In this document: piece after piece, positions 17,435 through 25,382 of the stretch | How positions within the stretch are numbered: the first letter of the stretch is position 1 | How the letters are laid out: each line of letters opens with the position of its first letter | NCBI GenBank assembly: GCA_017303455.1 | Contig: JAFLBM010000015.1 | Coordinates: forward strand, 81,480 to 125,260 | Reading direction: 5' to 3' | Origin: Chitinophagales bacterium | GTDB lineage: Bacteria; Bacteroidota; Bacteroidia; Chitinophagales; Chitinophagaceae | DNA length: 43,781 bases | Notes under the pieces: generated by a model | Told to the model about the DNA's origin: nothing | Databases searched by the model: none | Seen by the model: the letters and a program-made list of their open reading frames with translations, nothing else | Made by a program: the position numbers and the translations under genes

Positions 17435-17469
17435 GGAAAAATAAAATTAAGGGAATAAGCTTTTCACAA

Positions 17470-18672
17470 TTATGATCTGCGGGTCATTATCCGGTAGAAA
17501 GAAAAAGAAGCCAGCATACATGCTCCGCCAACTATCCACCAGAGGGTATTGAAACCAGCACGGTCAGCCACCTGTGCTCCCAGCAATGGGCCCAGGCATT
17601 GGGCCGCCGACCAGGCCATGGTATAAAGAGCAGCATATTCACCACGGTTAGAAGGCTGTGTTCTGCTGATCCAGTAAGTGTTCATGAAGGGCATGGAGAA
17701 AATCTCCCCGAAAGTGACCACGATGATCATCACGAAAGCCAGGGCAGCTCCCATGCCCGGAATATTCAGCATCAGGAAGGAGAGTCCTACCAGGCCAATG
17801 CCTGTAGTTATCAAAAAACTGTTCTTCCCTTTGTTTTCCATTTTATATACCAGCACCATTTCTACTATGGCGATAAGAACTCCGTTGGCTGCCATGATCA
17901 GGCCTATATAGGTTTTGGATAAATGAAGGTCCTTTTCAAAATATACCGGCAGGTTAGTAAATAGCTGGAAAAAACAGGCGGCAAAAAGCATGGTTGCCAA
18001 AACGAATAGAAGATAGGTGTTGTCTTTATAGGCGGACATAGCTCTTGTCTCTTTGGTCTTCTTTTGTTGTACGGGTTTATAATTGACCGGTTTTAAAAAG
18101 AACCACATCACCAGTGCTGCAGAAATATTGGTGCATCCATCTACCCAGAATAGTAATTCAAATTTGTAATCTGAGATAAAACCTCCCATGGCCACTCCAA
18201 TGGCCCAGCCGATATTAATGGCCAGCCTGTTCAAGGCATAGGAACGGGTACGGTTGGCTTCTTTACTGTAGAATGCAATAGCCGTGGAATTAGCAGGACG
18301 AAAAGCCTCATTCACAAAACTGACAGCAAATGTGAAGATGCAAATAAGACTGTAGCTTTTCATTTGCCCCAATACAATGAAAAGAATACCGCCCCCGATC
18401 AGGGTGATCAGCTGAACAGGATAAAATCCTATCTTATCTGTCATCCTGCCGCCCAGCCAGGCACCAGTGAAAGCTCCGGCACCAAAAAGACCAAATACAA
18501 TACCTGCCTGTCCCACACTATAGCCCATTTGCGGACTGGTCAGGTAAAGGGTCATGAACGGTACCACCATTGTACCCATGCGGTTGATCAGCATGATCAA
18601 TGATAACAACCAGGTTTCTTTTGAAAGACCTGTGTATGCATTGCGGTATGTCCTGATTGTTGCGGATAGCAT
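17470..18672 (-). CDS. Major facilitator superfamily transporter
   Basis: This 400-residue protein has about 12 hydrophobic segments, the size of drug:H+ antiporter (DHA1/MdtH-like) MFS proteins. The loop 2-3 signature is present as GGRMTDKIGFYP (near residue 75), and TM5 carries a Gly-rich GWAIGVAMGGFISD segment. A charged central loop (about 200-215, QQKKTKETRA) separates the two six-helix halves. It is likely an inner-membrane efflux carrier; the substrate is not readable from sequence. It has its own promoter with a very short leader and lies 35 bp upstream of tRNA-Lys on the same strand. Confidence 0.85.
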   Translation of the reverse strand: MLSATIRTYRNAYTGLSKETWLLSLIMLINRMGTMVVPFMTLYLTSPQMGYSVGQAGIVFGLFGAGAFTGAWLGGRMTDKIGFYPVQLITLIGGGILFIVLGQMKSYSLICIFTFAVSFVNEAFRPANSTAIAFYSKEANRTRSYALNRLAINIGWAIGVAMGGFISDYKFELLFWVDGCTNISAALVMWFFLKPVNYKPVQQKKTKETRAMSAYKDNTYLLFVLATMLFAACFFQLFTNLPVYFEKDLHLSKTYIGLIMAANGVLIAIVEMVLVYKMENKGKNSFLITTGIGLVGLSFLMLNIPGMGAALAFVMIIVVTFGEIFSMPFMNTYWISRTQPSNRGEYAALYTMAWSAAQCLGPLLGAQVADRAGFNTLWWIVGGACMLASFSFYRIMTRRS

Positions 18673-18682
18673 AGAAGCGATG

Positions 18683-18711
18683 CAAAATTACCGGAATGAC
18701 CAGCAATCAAA
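18683..18711 (-). promoter_or_regulatory. Promoter of the MFS transporter gene
   Basis: On the minus strand TTTG (18711-18708) and TAATTTTG (18690-18683) are separated by 17 bp, matching the Bacteroidota -33/-7 pattern. The predicted start site is only about 5-6 nt before the ATG. Confidence 0.6.
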
Positions 18712-18798
18712 GCAACCGGTTATGGATTTAAATCGTTTTGAAACCGCTGCTGCTGTTTCCGGTTTTTTAGATATATTCAATTTTTAATTACAACCAAC

Positions 18799-19152
18799 AT
18801 GAAAAAAATCCTTTCTCTTACTGCTATCGCAACAGCAGTACTTATCTTTTCAAATTGCAGTTCTTCTAAAAAAGCAATTGCCGCTGCACCGGCTAAATTC
18901 AATTATGAAACAAATGTGCAGGCTGTGATCGCAGCTAATTGTGCTCCCTGCCATATTCCGTCAAAAGGGGGAAACAAAAGACCCTATGATAATTTTTCGA
19001 ATGTGAAAGCTGATATTGATGAAATTATCCGCAGAATTGAACTGACCCCGGGCACAAGAGGGTTCATGCCTTTTAAAGGTACTGCCAAATTGAGTGACAG
19101 CACCATCAACGTTTTCAAGCAATGGAAAACTGACGGCTTGCTGGAAAAGTAA
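18799..19152 (+). CDS. Monoheme c-type cytochrome-like lipoprotein
   Basis: This 117-residue protein has a lipoprotein signal (lipobox-like IFSNC, C20). The mature domain has one heme-binding motif, CAPCH (C48, C51, H52), and a likely axial methionine M90 in GFMPFKG, followed by a terminal helix (STINVFKQWKTDGL). It resembles the small cytochrome domains that Bacteroidota attach to the outer leaflet or periplasmic face for electron transfer. It is convergent with the racemase gene, with only 2 bp between stop codons. Partners are unknown; nothing nearby is a terminal oxidase. Confidence 0.82.
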   Translation: MKKILSLTAIATAVLIFSNCSSSKKAIAAAPAKFNYETNVQAVIAANCAPCHIPSKGGNKRPYDNFSNVKADIDEIIRRIELTPGTRGFMPFKGTAKLSDSTINVFKQWKTDGLLEK

Positions 19153-19154
19153 AC

Positions 19155-19847
19155 TCATCCGTTTAAAGCAAATCTCACGGCAGCCTGTGAATGAATGCGG
19201 GTGGTATCAAACACCGGGACCGTACAGTCTTCCTGTTTGATCAGGATTGGTATTTCTGTGCATCCAAGGATGATACCTTCTGCACACTCACTGATCAGCC
19301 GTTGAATGATGCCCAGGAATTTTGCTTTTGTGGCGGCGGTGAAGATACCTTTACCCATTTCTGTATAAATAGCGTTATTGATGATCTCAATTTCTGCTTC
19401 GTTGGGAATGATGGTGCTGATCCCTTTTGCAGCCAGTTTGTTTTTATAAAAATCGAGCTGCATTGTGTATTTGGTTCCCAATAATGCCACACGGCTGAGC
19501 CCTTTCTCTTCTATGGTGGCGGCCACTTCTTCCGCTATATGAATGACAGGAATAGTAACTGCGGCCTGTACTTCATCTGCAATCTTATGCATCGTATTGG
19601 CCCCGATCAGGATGCAATCAGCACCGGCCTGTTCCAGTTTCTTTGCCACCCCGCTGATCCGCCTTGCAATTTCATCCCATTGGCCGGCTTCAGTCAGTAC
19701 CTTGATCTCCCCAAAATTGACAGAGTACACGATGATTTGCCCGGCTTCCACACCACCGAGTTGTCGATTCACCATTTCATTCAGTAACCGGTAATAATCC
19801 AGTGTGGAGAGCCAAGTAAGGCCGCCGATAAGGCCAATTGTCTTCAT
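19155..19847 (-). CDS. Aspartate/glutamate racemase family protein (YgeA-like)
   Basis: This 230-residue cytoplasmic protein is of the Asp/Glu racemase fold. The N-terminus MKTIGLIGGLTW is family-typical. The first active-site segment is GANTMHK, with Thr85 where two-cysteine racemases have Cys nearby; the second is ILGCTEIP with C196. This Thr/Cys pair is the arrangement described for the L-Asp/Glu-specific racemase of E. coli (YgeA, T83/C197), so it is probably a broad amino-acid racemase rather than MurI. It could supply D-amino acids for cell-wall editing. The gene is single and convergent with the cytochrome gene. Confidence 0.85.
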   Translation of the reverse strand: MKTIGLIGGLTWLSTLDYYRLLNEMVNRQLGGVEAGQIIVYSVNFGEIKVLTEAGQWDEIARRISGVAKKLEQAGADCILIGANTMHKIADEVQAAVTIPVIHIAEEVAATIEEKGLSRVALLGTKYTMQLDFYKNKLAAKGISTIIPNEAEIEIINNAIYTEMGKGIFTAATKAKFLGIIQRLISECAEGIILGCTEIPILIKQEDCTVPVFDTTRIHSQAAVRFALNG

Positions 19848-19982
19848 GCGTTTAAGTTATCCTGTAAAATTAAAGGAAAGCACTAAGGATTGGGGGGCTT
19901 AAAAAATCAGCAGAAAATATGATCACTATCACCATTTATTTTCAGTGTAATTCACGAACTTGTATACATAACTGTTTGCGCT

Positions 19983-20438
19983 ATGATTACCGTAAAAGAA
20001 ATGCTGGAAAAAAAACCTACCGTGTACAATACGATTGAACCGGGAGCTTTGGTCATTGATGCACTTACCATGCTGAATTCAGTCAACCTGAGTTACCTGG
20101 TGGTGAAAGATAATAATGTGTATAAGGGTATTTTTTGTGAGAGGGATTATAGCCGGAATGTCATACTAAAAGGACGATCCAGCCGGGATACCAAAGTGGA
20201 AGAAGTGATGACCATTTATCTTCCGATGGTGCAAATGACGGATACTGCTGAACATTGTATGCTGACGATGGATCTCTATAAAGCCCGTTACCTCCTTGCA
20301 TTTGACGATAAAGAGTTCCGGGGTGTGATCACTATTCATGACCTGCTGAGACAGGCAATCGCCAGTAAAGAGTTTGTGTTTGATAAGGACCTGGCCGGTA
20401 AACTTATAGACCACGACGAGGGTGGTAAAGTATTCTGA
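19983..20438 (+). CDS. Two-CBS-domain protein
   Basis: This 151-residue protein consists of two CBS motifs (about residues 5-62 and 72-132) and little else. Typical features are VIDALTMLNSVNLSYLVV and KGIFCERDYSR in the first, and FRGVITIHDLLRQAI in the second. Such stand-alone pairs bind adenine nucleotides and regulate partner enzymes or transporters. No partner domain is fused. The gene is convergent with the next membrane protein gene, with 2 bp between stops. Function beyond nucleotide sensing is inference. Confidence 0.88.
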   Translation: MITVKEMLEKKPTVYNTIEPGALVIDALTMLNSVNLSYLVVKDNNVYKGIFCERDYSRNVILKGRSSRDTKVEEVMTIYLPMVQMTDTAEHCMLTMDLYKARYLLAFDDKEFRGVITIHDLLRQAIASKEFVFDKDLAGKLIDHDEGGKVF

Positions 20439-20440
20439 TA

Positions 20441-20905
20441 TTACTGTTTTACTCTTTCCATTTTTTGGGTGATCAATGCGATGGGTAAACCGATCATGAA
20501 TATGATGATCAGCAAACTGATGATGGCTTTCTTAAGCACAAAGGCCTGTGCCGGTACATGGCTGAATGGCACTACCAGCAGGTTCATGACCGACCAGGCC
20601 ACTATTCCATACAAGATTCCGGAAACGATGCTGTTCTTTCTGATGAAACTATTGTGACGGAACAGCAGTACGTATAATGCCGCAAACCCAACAGCGATGA
20701 GGAAATGAAAGAAGAGACCCCAGGCCAGCATTTCATTTCCACCTGCAAAGGCCTTTTTACCGAATATACCGCTGGCAATGAATTTAAGAACCGGGGCCGG
20801 TCCTTTGCCTGTATTGATATAAAATTGGATACAGGCTGCTGTAATATCAAGAACACCGGCAACTAAACCGGCGGTGAGAATTGTTCGCAACGGAGATGGT
20901 TTCAT
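20441..20905 (-). CDS. Small four-helix membrane protein (DUF1440/YagU-like)
   Basis: This 154-residue integral membrane protein has four hydrophobic segments (about 9-29, 58-80, 92-112, 126-146). The first is followed by a conserved-looking segment, ASGIFGKKAFAGG. The topology and the GxLAGxLD-like first helix (GLVAGVLDITAA) resemble YagU/DUF1440 inner-membrane proteins, but the assignment is tentative. It has no catalytic motif. It is separated by 44 bp from the secreted-protein gene upstream on the same strand, so they may be cotranscribed. Confidence 0.7.
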   Translation of the reverse strand: MKPSPLRTILTAGLVAGVLDITAACIQFYINTGKGPAPVLKFIASGIFGKKAFAGGNEMLAWGLFFHFLIAVGFAALYVLLFRHNSFIRKNSIVSGILYGIVAWSVMNLLVVPFSHVPAQAFVLKKAIISLLIIIFMIGLPIALITQKMERVKQ

Positions 20906-20949
20906 CAGCAGTTTTTGTTGCAGACCCGGCTTTTAAGGATTATGCTGCA

Positions 20950-21417
20950 TCACTCATCTCTTCCTGTAAGCAGTTTATATAATTCTTTGGTCCAGCTAAC
21001 CTTCATCAGTAAAAACCAGTATTGTTTTTCTTCAGCGGGCAATTCGATCAATAAACCTTCAGAATAGCTGGAAATATACTGGTTCTCATTGATCTTTTTC
21101 CACTTGTATTTTTCCTGTTGAAGAAGGGGCTGTAAAAATTTGCTGAAACAGGAATCGCAGTAGGTTACTGTTTTTTGCGACACACAGTTTCCCGTTTTAT
21201 CAAAGTTGTAAAATAAATCAGCCGGTTGGCTGGCAGGTCCGGGTACAGACAAATGGATTGTGCTGTCAGTTTGCTCCAGGGTAGCCCCAAGTGATTTATT
21301 TTTTTTAATGTATTGTTGTAATTCTTTTTTTACCTGGGATTGGGTTTTACCGAAATACTGTTGCGCTTTTACAAAACCAGGAAGCAGGAGCAGGCAAAGA
21401 AGAATGAGTTTTGACAT
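20950..21417 (-). CDS. Secreted protein of unknown function
   Basis: This 155-residue protein begins with a good signal peptide (MSKLILLCLLLLPGFVKAQ, cut after about residue 18). The mature part starts QQYFGKTQSQVKKELQQYIKK. It contains CDSC (a CxxC pair in TYCDSCFSKF) and a C-terminal helix rich in Trp and Lys. The pattern resembles small Bacteroidota periplasmic proteins with one alpha/beta domain; I do not recognise a family. The frame is open to 21525, but the ATG at 21417 is chosen because the signal peptide starts there. TACATTTG (minus strand, 21452-21445) is a perfect -7 element 27 nt upstream. Confidence 0.75.
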   Translation of the reverse strand: MSKLILLCLLLLPGFVKAQQYFGKTQSQVKKELQQYIKKNKSLGATLEQTDSTIHLSVPGPASQPADLFYNFDKTGNCVSQKTVTYCDSCFSKFLQPLLQQEKYKWKKINENQYISSYSEGLLIELPAEEKQYWFLLMKVSWTKELYKLLTGRDE

Positions 21418-21444
21418 GTGGTATGTATTGAGAATTTGCTGCAG

Positions 21445-21452
21445 CAAATGTA
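21445..21452 (-). promoter_or_regulatory. Candidate -7 element of the secreted-protein gene
   Basis: On the minus strand these bases read TACATTTG, an exact TAnnTTTG match, 27 nt before the ATG at 21417. A convincing TTG -33 element is missing. Confidence 0.45.
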
Positions 21453-21535
21453 CCATTTGCCGTTGGTTAATAAAACAGGTAACCGGTAATGGCCATTCTC
21501 TCTTTTCGTATTTTGCGGTCCTCAATATTTTATAT

Positions 21536-22018
21536 ATGACCAGGACTGCGGTTAAAACAGACTTTGATTATTTCTACGGGTTATATATGCACCCTGTGAT
21601 CAACCCCTTTTTATTATATGAGCAAATGAGTAGCGAAGAATTCAGGCCTGTATTTTCTGAACTGCAGGAAAAGGGATACCTGTATGTTTATCAGGACCAG
21701 GAAGGAGTTTCGGTTGGTATGTTTAAACTGGTACCCCGGCAATACAGGAATTCACATGTGGTTTATTTAGGCGGTCTTGCTATTGATCCATTATTTGCGG
21801 GTAAAGGGTATGCCCGCAAGATGCTGCAGGAAATCAAAGTAATGGCGATACAAAAAGGATTTACCCGGATAGAACTTACCGTAGCGGTACTAAACGAAAA
21901 GGCCATCCGGGTGTATGAGAGAGCCGGGTTTCAACAGGAGGGGAGGCTTCGCAATTATACCTTCCTGGCAAGCGAAAACAGGTTTATTGATGAGGTAGTG
22001 ATGTCCTGCCTGGTTTGA
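21536..22018 (+). CDS. GNAT-family N-acetyltransferase
   Basis: This 160-residue acetyl-CoA-dependent acetyltransferase is of the RimI-like GNAT fold. The motif A region reads GGLAIDPLFAGKGYARKML (about 75-93), holding the acetyl-CoA pyrophosphate loop. Motif B contains NEKAIRVYERAGFQQEGRLR, typical of GNATs that act on amino or protein N-termini. The frame extends upstream to 21260 antisense to the secreted-protein gene, but the ATG at 21536 gives the normal length. The substrate is unknown. Confidence 0.85.
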   Translation: MTRTAVKTDFDYFYGLYMHPVINPFLLYEQMSSEEFRPVFSELQEKGYLYVYQDQEGVSVGMFKLVPRQYRNSHVVYLGGLAIDPLFAGKGYARKMLQEIKVMAIQKGFTRIELTVAVLNEKAIRVYERAGFQQEGRLRNYTFLASENRFIDEVVMSCLV

Positions 22019-22067
22019 AATTTTTAGTACTGAATCAACTTATCTTTAAGTAATAAAATGCTTCATT

Positions 22068-23951
22068 ATGAAACGTTCATTCCTCCTTTTAGCAGCAAGT
22101 TCAATTGTTACATTCGCCCAGGCACAACAAACACAAAAACCTGTTTTGCACGGAAAGAACTGGATGGCTATTACAGGTAAACCGTTGGCTGCAACTGCCG
22201 GTTCAATGGTATTTCAAAAAGGGGGAAATGCAGTTGATGCCGCTTGTGCCATGCTGGCTGCCACCTGCACCATGTGGGATGTACTTAGTTGGGGAGGAGA
22301 AACACAGGCCCTGATCTATAATCCAACAACAAAAAAAGTAATTGCTATCAATGCAATGGGAGTGGCACCAACAGGAGCCACTCCCGAGTTCTTTAAAAGC
22401 AAAGGATATAATTTCCCACCCGAATATGGCCCTTTGGCAGCCACCACACCCGGCACACCGGGTGGTATCTGTTTGATGCTGGCAGAATACGGTACGATGA
22501 GTTTGAAAGAAGTACTGGCTCCGGCTATGCAATTGGCTGCAGGCTATCCCATCGAAGCTCAAACAGCCAACAGTATGGAGAGAGGAAAAGCAAGGATCAA
22601 AGAATGGCCCTATAGTAAAAAAGTATTTCTTCCACATGCCGGTGAAAAAAGAGAAGCACCGGAAGCAGGAGAGATCTTTGTGCAAAAAGATTTACTGGCA
22701 ACATTGACCAAAATGGTGGAAGCTGAGCAAGAAGCTTTAAAGAAAAGGAAAGGCAGGAAGGAAGCGATCATGGCGGCTTACGACAGGTTCTATAAAGGTG
22801 ATATTGCAAAAGAGTTTGTAAGAGGTTGCCAGGAACAGGGCGGCCTCATCACCATGGAAGACCTGGCCAAATGGAAACCGGTTGTGGAAGAGCCACTGCA
22901 TACGAACTACAAGGGTATTGATGTATATAAACTGCAGCAATGGACACAAGGCCCGGTGCTGCTGCAGTCGCTGAATATACTGGAGAATTTCGATCTGAAA
23001 AGTATGGGCTATAACAGCAGTAAATATATTCATACACTCTACCAGGCGATGAACCTTTCGTTTGCTGACAGGGATTTTTATTATGGCGATCCCGCTTTTG
23101 CACCTGAAGAACCCATGAAAGGTTTGTTGAGTAAAGACTATGCAAAGCAAAGAGCATCATTGATCAGTTTTGATAAGAATAACCCTGGTATTGGTCCCGG
23201 TGATCCCTACCCGTTTGAAGGGAAAACAAATCCTTTCCTTGATCTTTTAAAACAAAGGGGGTATGAGTTAGATACCACCGGTCGGAATTTTGCACCGGCA
23301 CATGATATCCGTGGTGTTGCTTCCATTGATAATGATTATTTGGATCGTTTGTGGAGAGGCACCACCAGTGTGGAAGCCGCAGATAAGGAAGGTTGGGTGG
23401 TTTCCATTACACCAAGTGGCGGTTGGTTACCGGCCTGCATTGCAGGAAATACAGGTGTGGGAATGAGCCAGCGGATGCAGAGTTTTGTATTGGAGGAAAG
23501 TATGAATCCGTTTAACGTGGTGGCACCGGGTAAAAGGCCGAGGGTTACATTAACACCCTCCCTGGCACTGAAAGATGGCAAACCTTTTTTATCATTTGCC
23601 GTACAGGGCGGAGATACACAAGACCAGAATTTGTTGCAGTTCTTCTTGAATGTGGTTGAATTTGGAATGAATGTGCAACAGGCAGCTGAAGCTGCGAATA
23701 TCAACAGTAACCAGTTGTGGCTATCATTAGGAGGAACGAAAATGGATGACCGTAAACCAAGACCCGGCAGTATTCTTCTGCAGGATAAAACACCTGAAGC
23801 AATCCGCAACGAACTAAAAAAGATGGGATATATTTTAAGTTTTGATGACAGGACAAGCGGACCCATCAATGCCATTTACTTTGACTGGAAACATGGTAGT
23901 TTCTGGGGTGGCAGCAGCAATCACGGAGAAGATTATGGCATCGGATGGTAG
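22068..23951 (+). CDS. ggt: Gamma-glutamyltransferase family protein (Ntn hydrolase)
   Basis: This 627-residue exported enzyme has a signal peptide of about 20 residues. It belongs to the Ggt family, which cleaves gamma-glutamyl bonds (such as glutathione) in the periplasm after autoproteolysis. The N-terminal part has KGGNAVDAACAMLAA and the TPGTPGG turn. The small-subunit nucleophile is the Thr of RGTTSVEAADKEG (T432/T433), with a downstream GN-rich segment and PRVTLTPSLALKDGKP. It is longer than E. coli Ggt (about 580) owing to inserts near 220-235 and 365-410. TATCTTTA about 20 nt upstream resembles a -7 box. The gene is single and convergent with the next. Confidence 0.9.
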   Translation: MKRSFLLLAASSIVTFAQAQQTQKPVLHGKNWMAITGKPLAATAGSMVFQKGGNAVDAACAMLAATCTMWDVLSWGGETQALIYNPTTKKVIAINAMGVAPTGATPEFFKSKGYNFPPEYGPLAATTPGTPGGICLMLAEYGTMSLKEVLAPAMQLAAGYPIEAQTANSMERGKARIKEWPYSKKVFLPHAGEKREAPEAGEIFVQKDLLATLTKMVEAEQEALKKRKGRKEAIMAAYDRFYKGDIAKEFVRGCQEQGGLITMEDLAKWKPVVEEPLHTNYKGIDVYKLQQWTQGPVLLQSLNILENFDLKSMGYNSSKYIHTLYQAMNLSFADRDFYYGDPAFAPEEPMKGLLSKDYAKQRASLISFDKNNPGIGPGDPYPFEGKTNPFLDLLKQRGYELDTTGRNFAPAHDIRGVASIDNDYLDRLWRGTTSVEAADKEGWVVSITPSGGWLPACIAGNTGVGMSQRMQSFVLEESMNPFNVVAPGKRPRVTLTPSLALKDGKPFLSFAVQGGDTQDQNLLQFFLNVVEFGMNVQQAAEAANINSNQLWLSLGGTKMDDRKPRPGSILLQDKTPEAIRNELKKMGYILSFDDRTSGPINAIYFDWKHGSFWGGSSNHGEDYGIGW

Positions 23952-23962
23952 CAGGGAAAATA

Positions 23963-24214
23963 TTATCCTTTATCAATCTGCTTACCGGCCACATAACCAG
24001 CCACTGCACCGATTGTAAGACCGGTGATCATCCATACGATCTCTCCGGGTACAATAAAATAGCTGATAGCCAAACCAAGCACGGCACCAACAACAGCGAA
24101 TATATTGGCACCTTTTCTTTTGGTTGCTTTGCCAGCTCCTGTTGTTGTATCATGACTGTGCTTGAAATTCTGCACATGAGCTTTGTGCTTTTTACGATGA
24201 TGAGGATTTGCCAT
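23963..24214 (-). CDS. Small membrane protein with basic N-terminus
   Basis: This 83-residue protein has a very basic His/Lys-rich N-terminus (MANPHHRKKHKAHVQNFKHS), a linker, and two hydrophobic helices (about 36-54 and 58-77). The loop between them contains PGE, and the protein ends GKQIDKG. The shape resembles small Gly-rich two-helix inner-membrane proteins, with the basic N-terminus probably cytoplasmic. The frame is open to 24271, but the added residues are unlike the rest and the ATG at 24214 is preferred. I do not recognise a family. Confidence 0.65.
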   Translation of the reverse strand: MANPHHRKKHKAHVQNFKHSHDTTTGAGKATKRKGANIFAVVGAVLGLAISYFIVPGEIVWMITGLTIGAVAGYVAGKQIDKG

Positions 24215-24565
24215 TGATACTGTATTTAATTTGTGATATAAGGTAAACAAAAAAACAAAATCATCCGGCATCTATTATTGATATTACTCAGCAAACAGGC
24301 TGATTATCTGTTGACCAGTAATTATTTACACCCAGGTTAAAAGCGGGGTAGTTGCGGAAGGGCTATTCCCGGTACCGTATGGTTAAAAATAAACGCTGCT
24401 GCCAGCTAAATTAAGCGTACCTTTACGCTGTAATTTGAGTATATAGCTCTTGTAAGCGAACAATCATTCTCTTTCCCTGTATTCTTCCTTTACAGCTGTC
24501 TTTTTTCTCAAGTGGCCCTTATCCTGCAATACCGGACGTATTTTATCTATCTATAATAAAAGAGT
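24215..24565. other. Intergenic region without a supported gene
   Basis: These 351 bp separate divergent small genes. There is no ORF with coding character on either strand. No tRNA, hairpin terminator or clear -33/-7 pair is visible; GTAATTTGAG near 24430 is one base short of the -7 consensus. An unannotated small RNA cannot be excluded. Confidence 0.5.
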
Positions 24566-24826
24566 ATGACAACAGAAACAATCGAAAAATTTGTAGAAGG
24601 CAAAGGCCGCAAAGGAGCTCCCGTTAATATTCATTTTAAGGAAAGAAGTACCGTGATCGGACTTTTTGTGCAGGGCATGGATTATGATGAATTGAAATCA
24701 AAGAATTTCTGGCGTATTGTAAGTAACAGTCACCTGGATGAGTGGAAACAAACAAAAGACATCAATCTTACCCGTGTATTTAACGGTGTATCATTTACCC
24801 GTCTTTCAGACAAGGAAGCCGTGTAA
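24566..24826 (+). CDS. Small conserved-looking protein of unknown function
   Basis: This 86-residue cytoplasmic protein has no signal. It starts MTTETIEKFVEGKGRKGAPV, followed by alternating hydrophobic strands (VNIHFKERSTVIGLFVQG), a DYDELKSKNFWRIV segment, and a C-terminal strand (LTRVFNGVSFTRLSD). The beta-rich order, with a lysine-rich opening and a bent strand ending in a glycine, is loosely like an Sm/Hfq fold. That is speculation. I do not recognise a family. It lies 56 bp upstream of another small unknown gene on the same strand, possibly cotranscribed. Confidence 0.7.
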   Translation: MTTETIEKFVEGKGRKGAPVNIHFKERSTVIGLFVQGMDYDELKSKNFWRIVSNSHLDEWKQTKDINLTRVFNGVSFTRLSDKEAV

Positions 24827-24882
24827 GGCATACCTGAGTACCGTCTTTTTGAAATTGAATTAGTTTTTTAAACTCATAATAT

Positions 24883-25275
24883 ATGTTTAGCCAGGTTTGG
24901 AAAAAATATCTTCCCGTAATTATTATTTTGCTGAAACGTTCTGCTAATGGCGACCAGGTACTCGATATGAATCATACCGATTTTACAAGGGCTGCCGGTG
25001 GACGAAAAGTGAAATTCAGCTTTAATGCCCTGCTGATCGACAAAGGAAGGATCAGCATCATGGTTAAGCAAACTCCTTTTGCAAAAGAATTTGCCACGGT
25101 GCTGCTGGAAGATGAGGTCACCCGCAAAATGCTGAAGCAAATGCACCTGGAATTCTCTATGAATAACAGTTCCCAGTTATCCATCAGGAACCTGGCTACT
25201 GCGGAAGCAACTGAGGCGACCGAAGAAATACCCACAGAAGAGACGACAATGAGTGCTGAAACAGGTGTGGCCTGA
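24883..25275 (+). CDS. Conserved-looking protein of unknown function
   Basis: This 130-residue protein begins with a helix (MFSQVWKKYLPVIIILLKRS) that is only moderately hydrophobic and followed by charged residues, so it may pack in a domain rather than be a signal. The central part is beta-like (RKVKFSFNALLIDKG and ISIMVKQTPFAKEF), then a helix (EDEVTRKMLKQMHLEF). The C-terminus (about 106-130) is a Thr/Glu-rich low-complexity tail. It has no catalytic motif and I do not recognise a family. It probably forms a pair with the preceding 86-residue gene. Confidence 0.68.
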   Translation: MFSQVWKKYLPVIIILLKRSANGDQVLDMNHTDFTRAAGGRKVKFSFNALLIDKGRISIMVKQTPFAKEFATVLLEDEVTRKMLKQMHLEFSMNNSSQLSIRNLATAEATEATEEIPTEETTMSAETGVA

Positions 25276-25348
25276 AAATGACCCGGTAAGGGTAAAGATC
25301 AGTCTTGAATCCTAACTAATATCATCCTTCTGACTGATGGGGTGAAAT

Positions 25349-25356
25349 TACATTTG
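25349..25356 (+). promoter_or_regulatory. Candidate -7 element of the KAS III-like gene
   Basis: TACATTTG fits TAnnTTTG exactly and lies 26 nt before the ATG at 25383. The region 19 bp upstream has CTTC rather than TTG. Confidence 0.45.
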
Positions 25357-25382
25357 TATAAGAAAAAAATCAGCAGTCTGTT

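Noticed and set aside
21260..21535. 92-codon upstream extension of the GNAT gene
   Set aside because: It is antisense to the secreted-protein gene and its signal-peptide region; the Cys/Arg-rich translation is unlike any GNAT N-terminus.
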